64,000 nt of DNA from Gigaspora margarita (GCA_009809945.1 WTPW01000301.1:53689-117688), one strand, 5' to 3'. Numbered from the stretch's first letter, positions 11,741 through 24,344 are shown. Numbers and translations are program-made. The notes: a model not told the origin generated them from the letters alone.

Positions 11741-12539
11741 ATGGCACTTTGTGCTTATATAGAATCCAAATTCAAAAATTGAATTCAGATTTATCCAGAT
11801 TCAGATTATCATCCAGATACAAAAAGTAGGATCTGAATTTAATCTGAATGGCCCTTAAAGAATAGGATCGAAATACTACAAATATACAAATAGCAATGAT
11901 TATGTCGAACAAAAAAATAGGGAAGGGGTTAAAACATAGTACTATAATTCTTCTATATATAAGACAAATTAGGTTGATTTTGAATTGATCTGTCATCCTT
12001 AAATTTTAGGTAAATTCTTAATGCAATTTATTACTAAACTCTATTATACTACAAAATTTAATAAAAAATTAGTATTAAATTTTATTATGCTACAAATATA
12101 TTGCATATTACATAATTATATTAATTCATATAAAAAAGAAAAAAAAAAAGAAATAAGCTTTTGAATGTTTAATACTTTTTCTTTTTTCATTATTAATTAC
12201 TTAATATGGAATGATACAACTTTGATCAAATATTAAAACGTTTATTTGTCAAAAAAAGAGCAAATGTTCTTTAATGGATCTAAATAAATATAATTAAAGT
12301 TTAACTGCACTTAAAAATCTTGGCTAATCACATAACTAAATTTTAAATATTGGATAATTCATAATTTTAAAATTCTTTATGTAGATATAATTAAAACTTT
12401 TTAAGCCAATTGAAAATAACCTAGGATTGCAAGCTTATTTTATTAAAAATTTTTATAATTTGAGCTATGCACCAAGTAACGAAGCATGCTAGTCAAGACA
12501 AAAAACTTAATGAAAAACATTTTTTATTATGCTTAAGTT
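11741..12539. other. AT-rich spacer
   Basis: Contains an imperfect repeat of ATCCAGATTCAGAT words (about 11780-11850), otherwise nothing recognisable. Confidence 0.3.
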
Positions 12540-13200
12540 TTTTAAGTATAATAAATTTTAACATACAACTAAAAATATTTGTATGTAGTATTGTTTTATC
12601 TTGCAAATACCGCTATTCATGAATAAATTCATGAATAGAATGTTTTATGAACTCTGTAAATTATTGAATTTCATCAATTTAGTATTTATTCAAGTGAAAA
12701 CTGACATTATACTTTACAAGAAGAAGAAAATACAAATTCAAAAGAAGTAATTAACTATGTACAAGAGGATTCTACATGGTAATGTAAATTTTTAATTATA
12801 CAATTTTTTTTTTGCTAAATCAGTTTTTTTAAATAACTGTAATTTACGCAAATTTATATTTTTTTTTATTATAAAATTTTATTTAAAGTTTTATTACTTT
12901 TTATTTATGCAAATGAATGATATAACAATACTATTAATGGTTACATAATTTTTATCATTTGTTCATATATATAATTTTATCTTTTTTTGATTTTTTACCA
13001 ATTGAGAAATAAGGACGTTATTTCAAACTTAAGAATGAATTAGGTTAATTTGAAATTGACTTAATCTATGAAATAATGCAGAATATTGATAGATAAAATG
13101 ATGAATAGTAATGTATATTAGTATATCAATGTAACTATTAAGGAGGGAAAGTGTATATGTTTAACTTATTTAACTCTAATAGTTACTAGGAGATAAGTTT
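12540..13200 (+). repeat. Dispersed repeat D, copy 1
   Basis: About 650 bp alignable with 24345-25100: both contain TTTGTATGTAGTATTG, TTCAAGTGAAAACTGACATT, CAATTTACG, a C-poor AT tract, and near the end TTTGAAAT(T/C)GAC followed by GTGAAATGATG-like words and CTCTAATAGT. It could be LTR or non-coding retroelement sequence; no frame is open. Confidence 0.6.
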
Positions 13201-13487
13201 CTGATATACTCGAATAAAGGTCTCTTCAGTACTATACAAGCTTACTTTCTTATTTTTCTTAAGTAAAATCGAAGGAAACTTCACTTCCTCTATTTCTCTT
13301 TATTGAAGCCTATTTATTCATTTATATATATTTGAATCTAATATATGACACTTTAATGTGTTGTTTTAACATGTTGTTTAACATGCTACATGCTATTCAA
13401 TAATGGTACTGCTAAGCCTAACACATTGCATGCTATGGAGAATGTTTATAATCTTGCCCTTAACACATATATGTGTTAACACGTTAA
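13201..13487. other. Spacer before the CCCTGTAAG element
   Basis: No gene. Just before the next element there is a palindromic neighbourhood, ACACGTTAA, mirrored after it as TAACGTGTT. Confidence 0.3.
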
Positions 13488-14127
13488 CCCTGTAAGAAAA
13501 GTGGTATAGATGGTAGTACAGGTTGGTATTGAGAATGCTCAATATGGCACAGATCATGTGGTATGTACAGAAATATTTCACGAAATGGCACAGTAAAAAT
13601 GGCACAGACATTATAGCAAAGGGTGGTATATAATATCACACGTTATATTAAATGCTGCATTCAGATGGCACGTATGTGTATATTACACATGTGTTAGCTC
13701 ATTTTGTAGAGAGCAAAAGAACAGTAAATGTTTTTTTTTTTTAAAAAAAAGAGTAATATCTCAGGATTTCACTAATAAAGCTTCTCTGTGTGTCTTAACA
13801 AAAAAAGTTTCTTACAAAATTTTACTTTATATGCAGTTAGCTTGTTCATTTATATTAATTACTTATGTAAATTTATAGCTTAATAGTTAATCCATATTGT
13901 TATCATGATGGCACATGAATTTATGTTCATTACCAGTACCAAATCCCATGCTGATTGACTAGTAAACTGCGCAAAACCAGTCATTTGCAGTCCATCTAGC
14001 CTGAGTATATGGTCCCACACAGTTCACAGAATCTGTACCAATCTGGACCATACCCATACAAATCCAGATCATGGCCTGTGCCTATCTGATACAACCCGTG
14101 CTGATCCTGTTCAATTTTCTTATAGAG
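13488..14127. mobile_element. CACTA/EnSpm-like non-autonomous element 1
   Basis: The element begins CCCTGTAAGAAAAGTGG and ends with the complement of CTCTATAAGAAAATTG. The 3-bp target duplication TAA is at 13485-13487 and 14128-14130. Over its length it aligns in opposite orientation to 59803-60471, including GTGTGTCTTAACAAAAAAA, but carries many more C-to-T/G-to-A differences (GGTATAG against GGTACGG). Termini resembling CACTA ends (CACTACAAGAAAA) and a 3-bp duplication suggest the CMC/EnSpm superfamily. No transposase. Confidence 0.75.
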
Positions 14128-14393
14128 TAACGTGTTATGAAGATTTAACAAAAAAGGGTGATTATATGTCAATCATCAATTGACCAAAATGCATGGATTA
14201 TACCCTTGCTAAGTAAAGTGCTTTTGACTGACCAACTGAGTAAATTTATATCGAAAATGATAAAAATTTTTTCAGTAACATTTGTTTAGTTAACTAAGTA
14301 AGATAATGTTGTACTCAGTATAGTATAATAATTAGCTAAGTAAAGTATTGGTATATTATGAGTAATACTAAGAATTTACAAAAGACTGCATAT

Positions 14394-14910
14394 AGGGGCA
14401 TCCATAAATAACGTTATATTTGAGGGGGTCCCCCAAAATACAACGTTTTCCAATAAGTAGAGGGGGGTCAAAAAAATATAACATAATTTTTTTATAAAAA
14501 TTTGTCTAAACCTCGATTCAGAGGTCCAAAATGGATGATTTTGGTATCATTCGAATCGTCTCGAGGAGAGGATTCGAATGGTACCAAAATCATTTGATTT
14601 GGATCACTGAATCAAGTTTTATTAACAAAATACTATTGGTTATTATGTTTTCTTATAAAATTACTATAAAATCAATAGTTTTTTGTGAATAACTTTTGAT
14701 CCAGTGAAATGATTTTGGTACCTTTGAATTCATCTCATAGAGACTAATTGGATGGTACCAAAATCATCCAGATTGGATCACTGGGGCATAATATATCCAA
14801 GTTTTTGTAAGATTATATATATAAATATATGGATTTTTAATTTTTTTTTATATAGTCTAGGGGGTCAAGAGCTACTATATAGGGGTATATAACATTATTT
14901 ATGGATGCCT
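14394..14910. mobile_element. GGCATCCATAAATAACG TIR element
   Basis: Left GGGGCATCCATAAATAACGT is inverted at 14890-14910. Two inner hairpins contain TGATTTTGGTACC against GGTACCAAAATCAT with GATCCAGTGA-type words (module 1). Non-autonomous. Confidence 0.7.
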
Positions 14911-14984
14911 TCTATGATATGTACACATATATTGTTACATATAAATTAAATTTTTTACAATAATGATAACCTTTATTTGAGCAT

Positions 14985-15190
14985 GTCATTAACTTGAATT
15001 GTCTAATTTTAACCAACTCTATACTTGCTATTCAACTATTGAGTATATTGTCAACTTGAATTGTCTAAATTCTAATATAGCATTTCAATCTTTAATTTCT
15101 GATCACCCATTATTCAACTATTTAAGTATATCAATAACTTGAATTGTCCAATATTAAACATAGCATTTCAATCTTTAATTTTCAGATTAA
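14985..15190. repeat. Tandem repeat, period about 95 bp
   Basis: TCAACTTGAATTGTCTAA and GCATTTCAATCTTTAATTT recur two to three times with CTATTCAACTATT spacers. Non-coding. Confidence 0.7.
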
Positions 15191-15724
15191 CTGTTTATCT
15201 ACATATCTAATTATTAACTTTTAAGTTTTAAAAAAATTCTCAGTTCATTAAACATCATTTATATGATTCATATGTCTTGCAACTAAATAACCCTTTACTT
15301 TAATTAAATCCAAATCTATAGATGTTATAATAGAAAAACTATCTAGATCATAACAACATGCATATTTTACTCTTGTAATAGTGAAGTTATCAGACTAAAA
15401 AACAAAACCTTTCACCATAGCTTAAACCAAAAGAATACTATATCAAATTGAAGTTTATTTAAAACATATATTATATTTCTTGTTAGATAGAAATCAATAA
15501 TTCTTTAAATTGCTTTGTAAAATACTTTTACTAAAAAATTTGAAATTTATATATCAAGCAAGTGTAGCTTGTGTATAATTAATTATATTATTAATATAAA
15601 TAAATATAAATGATATAATTTTTTATTATTAATTAATCAGCATCAGTATATAAATATAAATTTAATTTTTGAGCAAGTTAAATTATTAAAATTATTTTTT
15701 TTAATTAATTTTAAAATATTATAG

Positions 15725-16358
15725 AATTTATAACTATTGGAAGCAACAATACATATACTAAAAGTACTAATAATTATGAATTTACTAATGATTTTAAATC
15801 TCTTATAAAAAATTTGAAACAGAAACTCTAGTATTAATTTGACTAAGCAAATTTTATATTCACTCTTTGATGATTGTAAAGTTATTGCTACTCAAACAGT
15901 AACTATTTTATTTAACTTTATATTATAATATGCTGCAATGATACTAAAAAAATTTATTAAGGTAAAAGTAGTCAATCATAATAATGTGAATACTAATTAT
16001 AATGAAGATAATTTATCAATGGTTAATTTAATTACTGAAAATTTGAGAGTTGGAGAAATTAGATATTCTACTTTGCCAATAGAATATCTATCTACTTCTG
16101 AAGAAAGCATTGCGATTGTATTTAATATCGAATTCTGGAAATCATATAATACTTTTTTTGATAATGTACATTAAGTATAAAATACTTATATTAAAATTTA
16201 TATAGTTATTTTTATAATTTAATATTATTTATATATTTTAGATGCAATATCAAAGAGGCCATTCTAGTAGTAGTACAGTAGTAGTAATATGAAAGTATAG
16301 TATACTTTTTTAGATTTTAACAAACATAAATATTATTCTACCTGTCAAGGTATAAAGT
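15725..16358 (+). pseudogene. Decayed transposase-like gene, fragment 1 (5' exons)
   Basis: After an acceptor at 15724 the sequence reads EFITIGSNNTYTKSTNNYEF, shifts frame near 15830, then gives LYSLFDDCKVIATQTVTIL, a TAA within FIL*YAAMILKK, LITENLRVGEIRYSTLPIEY and VFNIEFWKSYNTFFDN. A second exon (from 16241) starts MQYQRGHSSSST and runs to about 16358, where a palindromic element is inserted. This is the first of four fragments that read colinearly as one protein (continued at 17622, 27745 and 33400). It resembles a large repeat-encoded protein family of AMF that I believe is DDE (MULE-like), but the superfamily is not certain. Dead: stop codons and a frameshift. Confidence 0.5.
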
Positions 16359-16360
16359 AA

Positions 16361-17420
16361 CAGTCAGGGAATATGTCACACTTGTTAATATATGAGTATT
16401 AGTTCATAATAAAAATTATAATAAAAACATATAAATTTACTATAAACTTTAAGCAAAACATTTTTTTCGGCTTACAGATTAACTTTTTTTCAAACTTTGG
16501 GATTAAGCATATCGAGGATAGTAGATTAAGGTTATTTAGAACACTTTTTTAAAATTTTGCAAATTTTGTACAAATCGAAAATGTAACTCTGTCAAAAACA
16601 AATATTTACAGATTTTAAATTAGCAGTTATGTGTAAAATTATGCTCTGAACAACTTTACTTATGCGACGGAAGTAGGTTACCTTGTAAGAAAAATGGGTT
16701 ATCTATGTACTAAAGTTAAAATTTATCATATTTTATGATATAACTTTTTTTCTTATTAGGTAACCTACTTTGGGCTCTTAAGCAAAGTTGTTCGGCATGT
16801 AATTTTACATTATATTTGAGATTGAATCGCGTTTTTCGGACCTTTTACTAAGTGAAAAATGGGTTTAAAGTTAGAAAAAATTTTTTTAAAAAAAAATTTT
16901 TTAAAAAAAATTTTTTTCTAATTTAAACCCATTTTTCACTTAGTAAAAGGTCCGAAAAACGCGATTCAATCTCAAATGTGATGTAAAATTACATGCCGAA
17001 CAACTTTGCTTAAGAGCCCAAAGTAGGTTACCTAATAAGGAAAAAAGTTATATTATGAAATACGATAAATTTTAACTTTAGTACATAGATAACCCATTTT
17101 TCTTACAAGGTAACCTACTTCCGTCGCATAAGTAAAGTTGTTCAGAGCATAATTTTACACATAACTGCTAATTTAAAATCTGTAAATATTTGTTTTTGAC
17201 AGAGTTACATTTTCGATTTGTACAAAATTTGCAAAATTTTAAAAAAGTGTTCTAAATAACCTTAATCTACTATCCTCGATATGCTTAATCCCAAAGTTTT
17301 GAAAAAAAGTTAATCTGTAAGCCGAAAAAAATGTTTTGCTTAAAGTTTATAGTAAATTTATATGTTTTTATTATAATTTTTACTATTATTTGTCACTCAG
17401 TATGACATGCACCCTGACTG
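16361..17420. mobile_element. 1060-bp near-perfect palindromic element
   Basis: Two arms of about 490 bp are inverted around 16890, where an A/T-run centre lies between AATGGGTTTAAAGTTAG and CTAATTTAAACCCATTT. Outer ends are CAGTCAGGG at 16361 and CCCTGACTG at 17412-17420, flanked on both sides by GTAA. Arms differ at only a few percent of positions, so the element is young or its arms are being homogenised. It interrupts the decayed gene. No coding sequence. Confidence 0.85.
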
Positions 17421-17621
17421 GTAATGTGAGTTTGCATGTGATAAAATTCAAAAAATCTCACACTTGAAGTCAATATAAACACTGATTTTTATTAAAAAAA
17501 AAGTGGCATTAGATAATCAAAATCTAAATAATTGCAAATATATATATAAGAATTTATAATTTAATTTTATTATAAATATGTTTTGACAAAATTATTTATC
17601 TAATTTATAATATATATTTAG

Positions 17622-17955
17622 CAAATATCTAACTATAATTGGATTAAAATGCTTTTTTAATAATTGTAACTGTAAAGCAATTTTGTTGTGCAAAAATGTA
17701 ATAAACATAATAATTAAGCTTCTGAAAGTTGGTTTATTGGATATAGCCAATAGTGGGATAAAAATGGTAGTTGAAATATTTTTTTTACAAATTAAAAGAT
17801 AATATTGATATAGATTTATTAAAACAATTATTTAATTGTAAAATAGTAAGTATATCACTAATTTATTATATATTTTTATAATTTATATTTTAATATATAT
17901 TTATTAAAAATTTTATTTTTTAGTTTGAACCACCAAATAATATATTATATATTCC
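17622..17955 (+). pseudogene. Decayed transposase-like gene, fragment 2
   Basis: An exon at 17622-17845 (acceptor TTTAG, donor GTAAGT) reads NYNWIKML, then KLLKVGLLDIANSGIKM, a one-base shift, and DIDLLKQLFNCKI. A short exon from 17924 continues FEPPNNILYIP and is cut at about 17955 by the first AAAATAAGCTACC repeat. The reading resumes almost 10 kb away at 27745. Exon phase is preserved across the 17845/17924 junction. Same family and caveats as fragment 1. Confidence 0.45.
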
Positions 17956-18110
17956 TGAAAATAAGCTACTCTGAAAATAAGCTACCCTCTTGGTTTTGAG
18001 CAAAAAACCTAAATACCTCTAATATCCAAAAATAAGCTATTTCATATTTTTAAGCCAAAACAATAGTAATTTTTTTATTCTGAAAATAAGCTACCTCTCA
18101 AATTTATGCA
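17945..18110 (+). repeat. AAAATAAGCTACC repeat cluster, left boundary
   Basis: TTCCTGAAAATAAGCTAC is followed by further copies of GAAAATAAGCTACC (three to four in all). The inverted mate, GTAGCTTATTTTTGGGAA, is at 27727-27744. Together they may be the termini of the block inserted between exon fragments 2 and 3. Confidence 0.5.
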
Positions 18111-18167
18111 ACATAAATTATACAATCTTATTAGTGAATATACAAGTTTTTAGACAAGTTTTCAGTA

Positions 18168-19116
18168 AGGCCATGCAAATTAAATTAGTTGGTTCTCATA
18201 ACATAGGACAAGCAAATAGGACCTGGCCGGCTGGCAAAAAATGTTACAGTCAGACCTCTCTATAGTCACACCCCATATAATCTCACCTCTATATAAGCAC
18301 CCAATATTGTGCAATGGACTTAAATATAGTAAAAAACCCTCCTTATAGTCACAAATTACCTATAATCACTATTACAAAAAATTTTGGTTTTTTTATCAAT
18401 TTTATTAATAAAAATCCTCTTTATAGTCACCAATTTTGACCAAATATGGATTAAAAAAATATGATTGGCTGATATTCATATTTATGTTTATTTAAAATAT
18501 TCTAAAAAATTCTTAAAGTTTGATAGCAAATAACTTTTGATGCAGCAGTCCGATTTTAAATGAAGCAACTACCAAAATGTTCATTTCGATGAGACGATTC
18601 TATTGAGCTCAAAATCATTAAAATCCAATCACAGGCTCCTGTGATTGTTAAGGATTTGTGTCACTTTACATGTTTAAGAATTGATTAAATTTAAATATCT
18701 AGGCAAAAAATCCTGAATGTTCTTAGCATTTTGTAACTAGATTTGACAATTTTATGCTCTTTAGAAAACATTGGTGGTTATTTTATCCAAATTGGGCCAC
18801 TGGATCAAAGTTATTCACTATCAAATATTTTTAAATTTTTTAATAGTATTTCTAAATATGCGCTAATTGAACTTTGGTCATGTGGCCATAACAAAGTATT
18901 TTATTTATAGTCACACCTCTATACAATCACCAAAATAGGGCACGACCAACTTGTGATTATAGAGAGGTCTGACTGTATATTTAAAATTTTTTTTAATATA
19001 AAAATTTTTATAAATTTTTTTTTCAAAAAAATTTTATTATAACAAAAATTTTTAACTTTTTAAAAAAAGTGACCCGGCCGGGTTATGAGAACCAATTTTA
19101 TTAGTTTGCATGGCCT
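18168..19116. mobile_element. Family A TIR element, carrying a pogo-like insertion
   Basis: Ends AGGCCATGCAAATTAAATTA and the complement at 19097-19116, with a longer match through GGTTCTCATAAC. A 727-bp pogo-like element lies inside (18247-18973). Without it the element is about 220 bp. Confidence 0.75.
18247..18973. mobile_element. Pogo/Tigger-like element, CAGTCAGACCTCTCTA ends
   Basis: TIR CAGTCAGACCTCTCTATAG is inverted at the right end, with TA on both sides (18245-18246, 18974-18975). This is the Tc1/mariner pogo pattern (CAGT start, TA target). The interior has subterminal repeats such as CCTCTATATAAGCACC and a module-1 hairpin segment around 18530-18800. No transposase. Confidence 0.8.
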
Positions 19117-19299
19117 AATGCTTATTTTTTTAGTAGAAAAATAACAAGCATTACTTGAAAACTTGTTTTTTTTACTATTATGATATTATGCTATATTTTC
19201 TAACTAAGGATTTACATATGTATATAATATATATTTACTATTGTATATGTGCATACATACTGGTAACTTCTTCTTATGCTAACTTGATTCTCTTAGTGA

Positions 19300-19760
19300 A
19301 CATACTAAAAGTAAAAATTAAATAAATAAATTAATAAGCAAAATAAAAACAAAACTTAAATAAAAAATAAAAACAAAAATATAAATAAATCAAAAACAAT
19401 AAATTATTACAATAAATAAGTTAAATAAAAAAAATTAATTAAAATAATAATTAAAAAAATAAATTGTATACCAATTCATGTTTAAAAAAAATAAAAAATA
19501 TATAAATAAAAAAATAAATTAAAATAAATTAATATTTAAATTATAATAAATTAAAAATAAAAAAGAAAAATACTAAAAAAGAAATCTAAAAAAATAAACC
19601 CTAAAAAAATATACAAAAATAAATAAATAAAACTAATAAATAAAAAAAATTAAAAAAAGTGTTAAAAAATTTAAAAATGAAAAAAAATAAATAATAATAA
19701 AAAAAATATTTAAAAATAAAAATAAAAAAAAAATAAATAATAAAAAAAGAGGTTTTCTAA
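19300..19760. repeat. A-rich low-complexity tract
   Basis: About 460 bp of AAATAAA-type sequence with almost no C or G. Similar tracts lie at 21775-21870 and 22205-22420. No gene. Confidence 0.8.
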
Positions 19761-20559
19761 ATATCTCTAGCTAGAGATATATAACTTATATATCTCTGGC
19801 CTATTAACCAATTAAAATAAATGAAGGTCATATAACCCATTTTCTGGATCACTAGTTAATCAGAAGGGTTTGTATAACTCTAAATCTGGTCACACTTTAC
19901 TAACTTGGTTGTATATTCCTTGATTAAAAAACTTTGAGAATTGCTAATATTAACCAAGATAAATTACAAGTACACAACTCAAATCAAATAAAATTGCCAA
20001 ACAATTTTATATTTATTTCTTATACTGAATTAATTGCAACTTTATTTTAATTTTATTTATGACAATTTACAACAAATATTATTCTAAATCCATACTTACA
20101 TAATCTTGCGCTACTATCTAACTTAAGCATACTCTATCTTCTAATCCTAACTCTAATCCTAAACCAAATAACTACTATCTCTTACACTAACCCTGTACTA
20201 CTATCTAACCCTAAGCCCATTCTATCTTCTAATCTTAACACCCTAACTCTAATTCTAAACACAACATAAATAGGCTTTGGCAGAATATAGCATAATATAG
20301 CACACAGCATGAATACGACTAACTCTAACTTTAAATATGGTCTTTAGAAAAATATGGTATGGGAGTGACAAAAATCAGGTGATTTTTTAGGGGAGGAGGG
20401 GGTAAAAAAAGTTGAAATTATATATAAGAACCTGACTATATATATATTAAAGAAGAGGGAGGGGGGTAGGCCTCTGATAAAAAATAATCAGGTGATTAAT
20501 GACATGGCCCTATAATACAGCATTTGAAATAACACAACACAGCACCACTGAATTTAACT

Positions 20560-21110
20560 TAGCATGATATCAATAAACAACAAAGTGAAAACACAGGCAA
20601 GTAACAAAAAGGTATACTAGCATAGTGAAGAAAAAAGGTGCCAATAAATGCAAAAGCCAAAGAATGACATACCAATAATGAAAAAGACCTAAAGAACAAC
20701 TCATCAAAGACAAAAAGAAGCACCAACAAATGGGGGTGTCAGTAGAAACCAGGCAAATTGTTTTTAGTAAGTTTTTTTAAAACTTTAAATTAAAATATCT
20801 TGACAACTATTAAACCAAACTTGATAAAATTTTTATTCTATTAATTCTATAACTATATAAAATTAAAATAAAAAAAATTTATCAAGTTTGGTTTAATAGT
20901 TGTTGAGATATTTTAATTCAAAGTCAAAAAAAAATTTACTTAGAAACAATTTGCCTGGTTTCTACTGACACCCCCAAATAATAATACAAACAAATGACTA
21001 CACTATAATAAAAAAAGATACCAAAAGACAGTATTAGTGACGAAAAAGGCACCAATGAACAATATTAGTAATCAAATAAGGCACTAACAACAATGATAGT
21101 AATAACAAAT
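20560..21110. repeat. Purine-rich degenerate array
   Basis: Loosely repeated AAAAAGGCACCAATGAACA and AGTAATAACAAA words, nearly T-poor on the plus strand. Comparable arrays lie in 42200-42800, 50880-51240 and 52190-52440, each within or next to TIR elements. Confidence 0.5.
20732..20975. mobile_element. 244-bp hairpin MITE, GGGGGTGTCAGTAGAAACC ends
   Basis: GGGGGTGTCAGTAGAAACCA is inverted exactly at 20956-20975, followed inward by GGCAAATTGTTT. The centre is module 2 (ATCTTGACAACTATTAAACC and complement). AAAT flanks both ends, a probable short target duplication. Confidence 0.85.
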
Positions 21111-21869
21111 AGTGATGATTCTATATTTTGACAAACCTAAAAAAAAAAATCTAAACAGGTTAAAAAAATAAGAGAAAAAAAACTTCTCCAAAAAAAAGAA
21201 GAAAAAAGAGGAACCTTTACTAGAGATGCTTCCTTGGCTGATTTCATGTCCGATAAAACAAATAAAAAAAGGAACATAAGACCATCCTCCACAAAAATGT
21301 CAGAAAAAACAAAAGACAGCCTGCAAGAATATCAAAAAATACATAAGACCATCTACACAACCACCTGTAAGACCACATTATAAATTCAAGATCAATTTAC
21401 AAAATTGTCAAAATGTTAAGCCCAGAGAAAATCCAACTACAATATTGACAACACTAACAATGATATTAGCTGCAACAATAGTGATGGCATGACAAGAAAT
21501 AACAAGCCAAATAAATGAAAACAAAAAACATTAGTTGCAAGGAAAGTGAAAAAGCGAAGAAGCAAAGGCAAGTAAAAAAAAATAAAAACAAAACCAATCA
21601 AAGATGATCTATACTTATATATCTGGATTTGGCGATGCAAGTGATGCACATCTGATTTTACATCAGCAATTAGATCAACACATGAACTTTTAATCATGTA
21701 ATTTTCTTATCTTTTGATTAGCCAAAAATACCAGAGATATATAAGCTATATATTTTTAGCTAAAGATATATAGAAAAATCCTAAAAAAATGTTTAAAAAT
21801 AAAAATAAAAAAAATAAATAATAAAAATTTAAAAAAAAATTTAAAAATAAAAATAAAAATAAAAATAAG

Positions 21870-22210
21870 ACAATTATCATTTATCGCCATGGTGATAATA
21901 TCGCCACCTCCTGATCAACCAATCATTTTGTTTGTTTTGATTTTACATTAATCAAAACAAAACAAATAGTAGCAGATTATGATTAGGTTAGGGTTTGGTA
22001 GCTACAATAGTTAGAAGGCCCTCTAACTCAAAATTCCGCAAGAAATTTTTTTTTGCTAAGAAAAAGAGTAGTTTCATAGTCATAATTTTAAGTTAGAAGC
22101 AATTTTTTAAAAAAAGTTGGTTTGTTTCGATTTCATATTACACCTGATTCTGCATCCTGATTGGTCGATCAGTGGTGGCAATGCATCGCCATGGCAATGA
22201 ATGATAACTC
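21870..22210. mobile_element. Inverted-repeat element, ATTTATCGCCATGG ends
   Basis: TTATCATTTATCGCCATGG with ATCGCCACCTCCTGATC is mirrored at 22160-22210 (GATCAGTGGTGGCAAT, then CGCCATGGCAATGAATGATAA). It is flanked by A-rich tracts. Non-coding. Confidence 0.7.
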
Positions 22211-22434
22211 TCAAAAAATAAATAATAAAAAATTTAAAAAAAAGTATTTAAAAATAAATACAAAAAAATAAATAATAAAAAAATTAAAAAAAAATGGTTA
22301 AAAATAAAAATAAAAAAAATAAATAATAAAAAATTTAAAAAAAATGTTTAAAAATAAAAACAAAAAAATAATAAATAAAACAAAAATTTTAAAAAAACAT
22401 TTAAAAATAAAAAAAGTTGAAATTACAGATAAAT

Positions 22435-22716
22435 ATATAGTATATTGTTAATCTATAAAAATTGCTATAAAACACAATATCAATTATAACTCTTGATCCA
22501 GTGATCAGAATTGAATGAAACTACTACTATTCGAATCAGCTCGCTGAGATGGTTCTAATGAGCTATAGTTCATCCAAATTTGCCCAATAAGTAACAATAT
22601 CGGAACCAATTAACAATTAATATAAGATCTGCAATCTGATTGGCTGAGGACCTTCTGCACGAAAGTCTTTACATGTAGCATATGTATAACATATCATATT
22701 TGAAGCACATATACTA
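22435..22716 (+). repeat. Repeat E copy 1, left part (LTR-like)
   Basis: TAACTCTTGATCCAGTGATC, GAATCAGCTCGCTGAG and CTGCAATCTGATTGGCTGAG align with the complement of 51855-52070. The copy is interrupted at 22717 by a 792-bp element and resumes at 23509; the copy at 51545-52070 is uninterrupted. Confidence 0.6.
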
Positions 22717-23508
22717 TAAGGTAGACTGGCCTATTTCCACAAACTTTTTTTTGCCACATACAAAATTTTTTAAAAAATAAATATCTTTTTATAAAATTAT
22801 GTATATATAATCTATAACTAATTTATTATTTAAATATATAAAAATTAAACCAACTATATATGTATAATTTTTTTTTTAGTTAATAAAAAAAAATATCCTA
22901 TAAATTTTATAAAAATTTAAAGGTGCGACCTATTTCCACAAATAGTAACATAGATCTTGATCCAGTGACCCATTTTGAATGATTTAACTACCAAAATATT
23001 CATCTCAATAAGACGATTCCAATGAGCCTAAAATCATCAAAATCCAATCACAGGATCCCAAAATCGTTCAACTTTTTTATAATAATATTTTTATTATTTT
23101 AAAGCTATAAAACACTATTAAAATCACTATTAAAAATCACACAAAAGTTGAACGATCTCAGGATCCTGTGATTGGATTTTAATGATTTTGAGCTTGTCAG
23201 AATCGTCTCCTTGAGACGAACATTTTGGTAGTTAAATCACTCAAAACGGATAAGTAGATCAAAAGTTATTAGCAATTCTATAAATTAGTTTATATACTAA
23301 AATAACTAAATTGGAAACAAACCTTTAGATAATCTTAAAATTCTGTAATCAAATTTTAGCAGTTATGGGCTTGTTTAAAATGTTTAACTAAGGTAATTAT
23401 TTTAATAGTAAAATTACCCCAAATAAAGCTAGTGAATTAAAAGATATTTACTGTTCTTTACTGTTTGTGGAAATAGGGTAGTTTGTGGAAATAGGGCAGT
23501 CTACCTTA
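22717..23508. mobile_element. 792-bp TA-targeting TIR element
   Basis: Ends TAAGGTAGACTGGCCTATTT and the near-complement at 23489-23508, flanked by TA. A palindromic module-1 core lies at about 22965-23280 (TTAACTACCAAAAT, GACGATTCCAATGAGCC, CCAATCACAGGATCC, and their complements). Its insertion splits repeat E, which proves mobility. No transposase. Confidence 0.8.
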
Positions 23509-23780
23509 TATATTATTTATTATACATATATTATTTTATTTCATATCAGATATATTACATTTCTATTGTGTATATTATATATTTTATTAGTAGTAGATAT
23601 GGCATATATTACATATGTAGTAGATATAGTCTGTTACATTTGTAAAAAAACAAAATGTATAAAAGCAGCTGATGTGAACCCCAAGTTTAACATTGTGACT
23701 TTATACTCTTTCACTAATAAATAAGGTAGCTGCGCAATGTAGTTGCGCTAAAACCAGGAACAGAAAATAGGTTATATTAA
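23509..23780 (+). repeat. Repeat E copy 1, right part (LTR-like)
   Basis: TAT-rich sequence, then TTTTATTAGTAGTAGATAT, a TATAAAAGCAGC box, CCAAGTTTAACAT, CTCTTTCACTAATAAATAA, and GTAGCTGCGCAATG. The order (TATA box, then an AATAAA-type signal about 60 bp later) is like an LTR promoter and R region. The copy at 51595-51840 (minus) conserves this. AATAAAGTAGCTGCGCAATG recurs at 48651 and, weakly, 6811. Confidence 0.45.
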
Positions 23781-24344
23781 GATTTAATTGAATTTACATG
23801 CATATACACTATTGTCCAGTACATACAGTATCACAAAAAAACCAGAAAAAAAGTTAATAAATAAGTGTCAAGGTACTGAATGCAAGGTCGATACTATAAA
23901 TTATTGTAATTATTGAATCAAGCTGCTATAATTAATTAAGTTACAGATATGCTATAATAATTAAATGATCTCACTAGCAAGTAATTTACTGATGATTTCT
24001 GTTCTGGGACAAACTTGTTTTCTGAAATCCTTTAGGTTTCATCTTATGAATTATCTGGTTCTTTGGAAATTAGATCACTATTTTCAGAATAAATTTCCAA
24101 AGACAACAAAGTGTTAGGTGGCTTTTAGGATAAAACTGAAAGAACTTCAGGAAAAGACAGCTGTAGTTCACCAACAAGTTTTTTTAAAAAATTGCACTAA
24201 CCTTAATCCTAGCTCTAAGCTCGACCCTAACGATAATGCTAGAATTTCTTATCAGTGAAATGAACTTTCGATGAATTAATCTAATGAAAACATGATAACT
24301 AATCAGACCTATAAAAAGTATACAGATGTCTAGCCACCGCTATA
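23781..24344. other. Spacer
   Basis: No gene recognised. A GAAATTAGATC / inverted TTTCCAAAG stem near 24060-24110 is weak. Confidence 0.3.

Larger units (their letters stand above)
19762..21770. mobile_element. About 2.0-kb TIR element (TATCTCTAGCTAGAGATA ends)
   Basis: The left end TATCTCTAGCTAGAG with TATAACTTATATATCTCTGG matches the inverted right end at about 21728-21770. The interior has CCCTAA-type telomere-like words, a purine-rich array (20560-21110) of AAAAAGCACCAA-like units, and a nested MITE at 20732-20975. A membrane-like minus frame at 21437-21697 is judged spurious. Confidence 0.6.
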
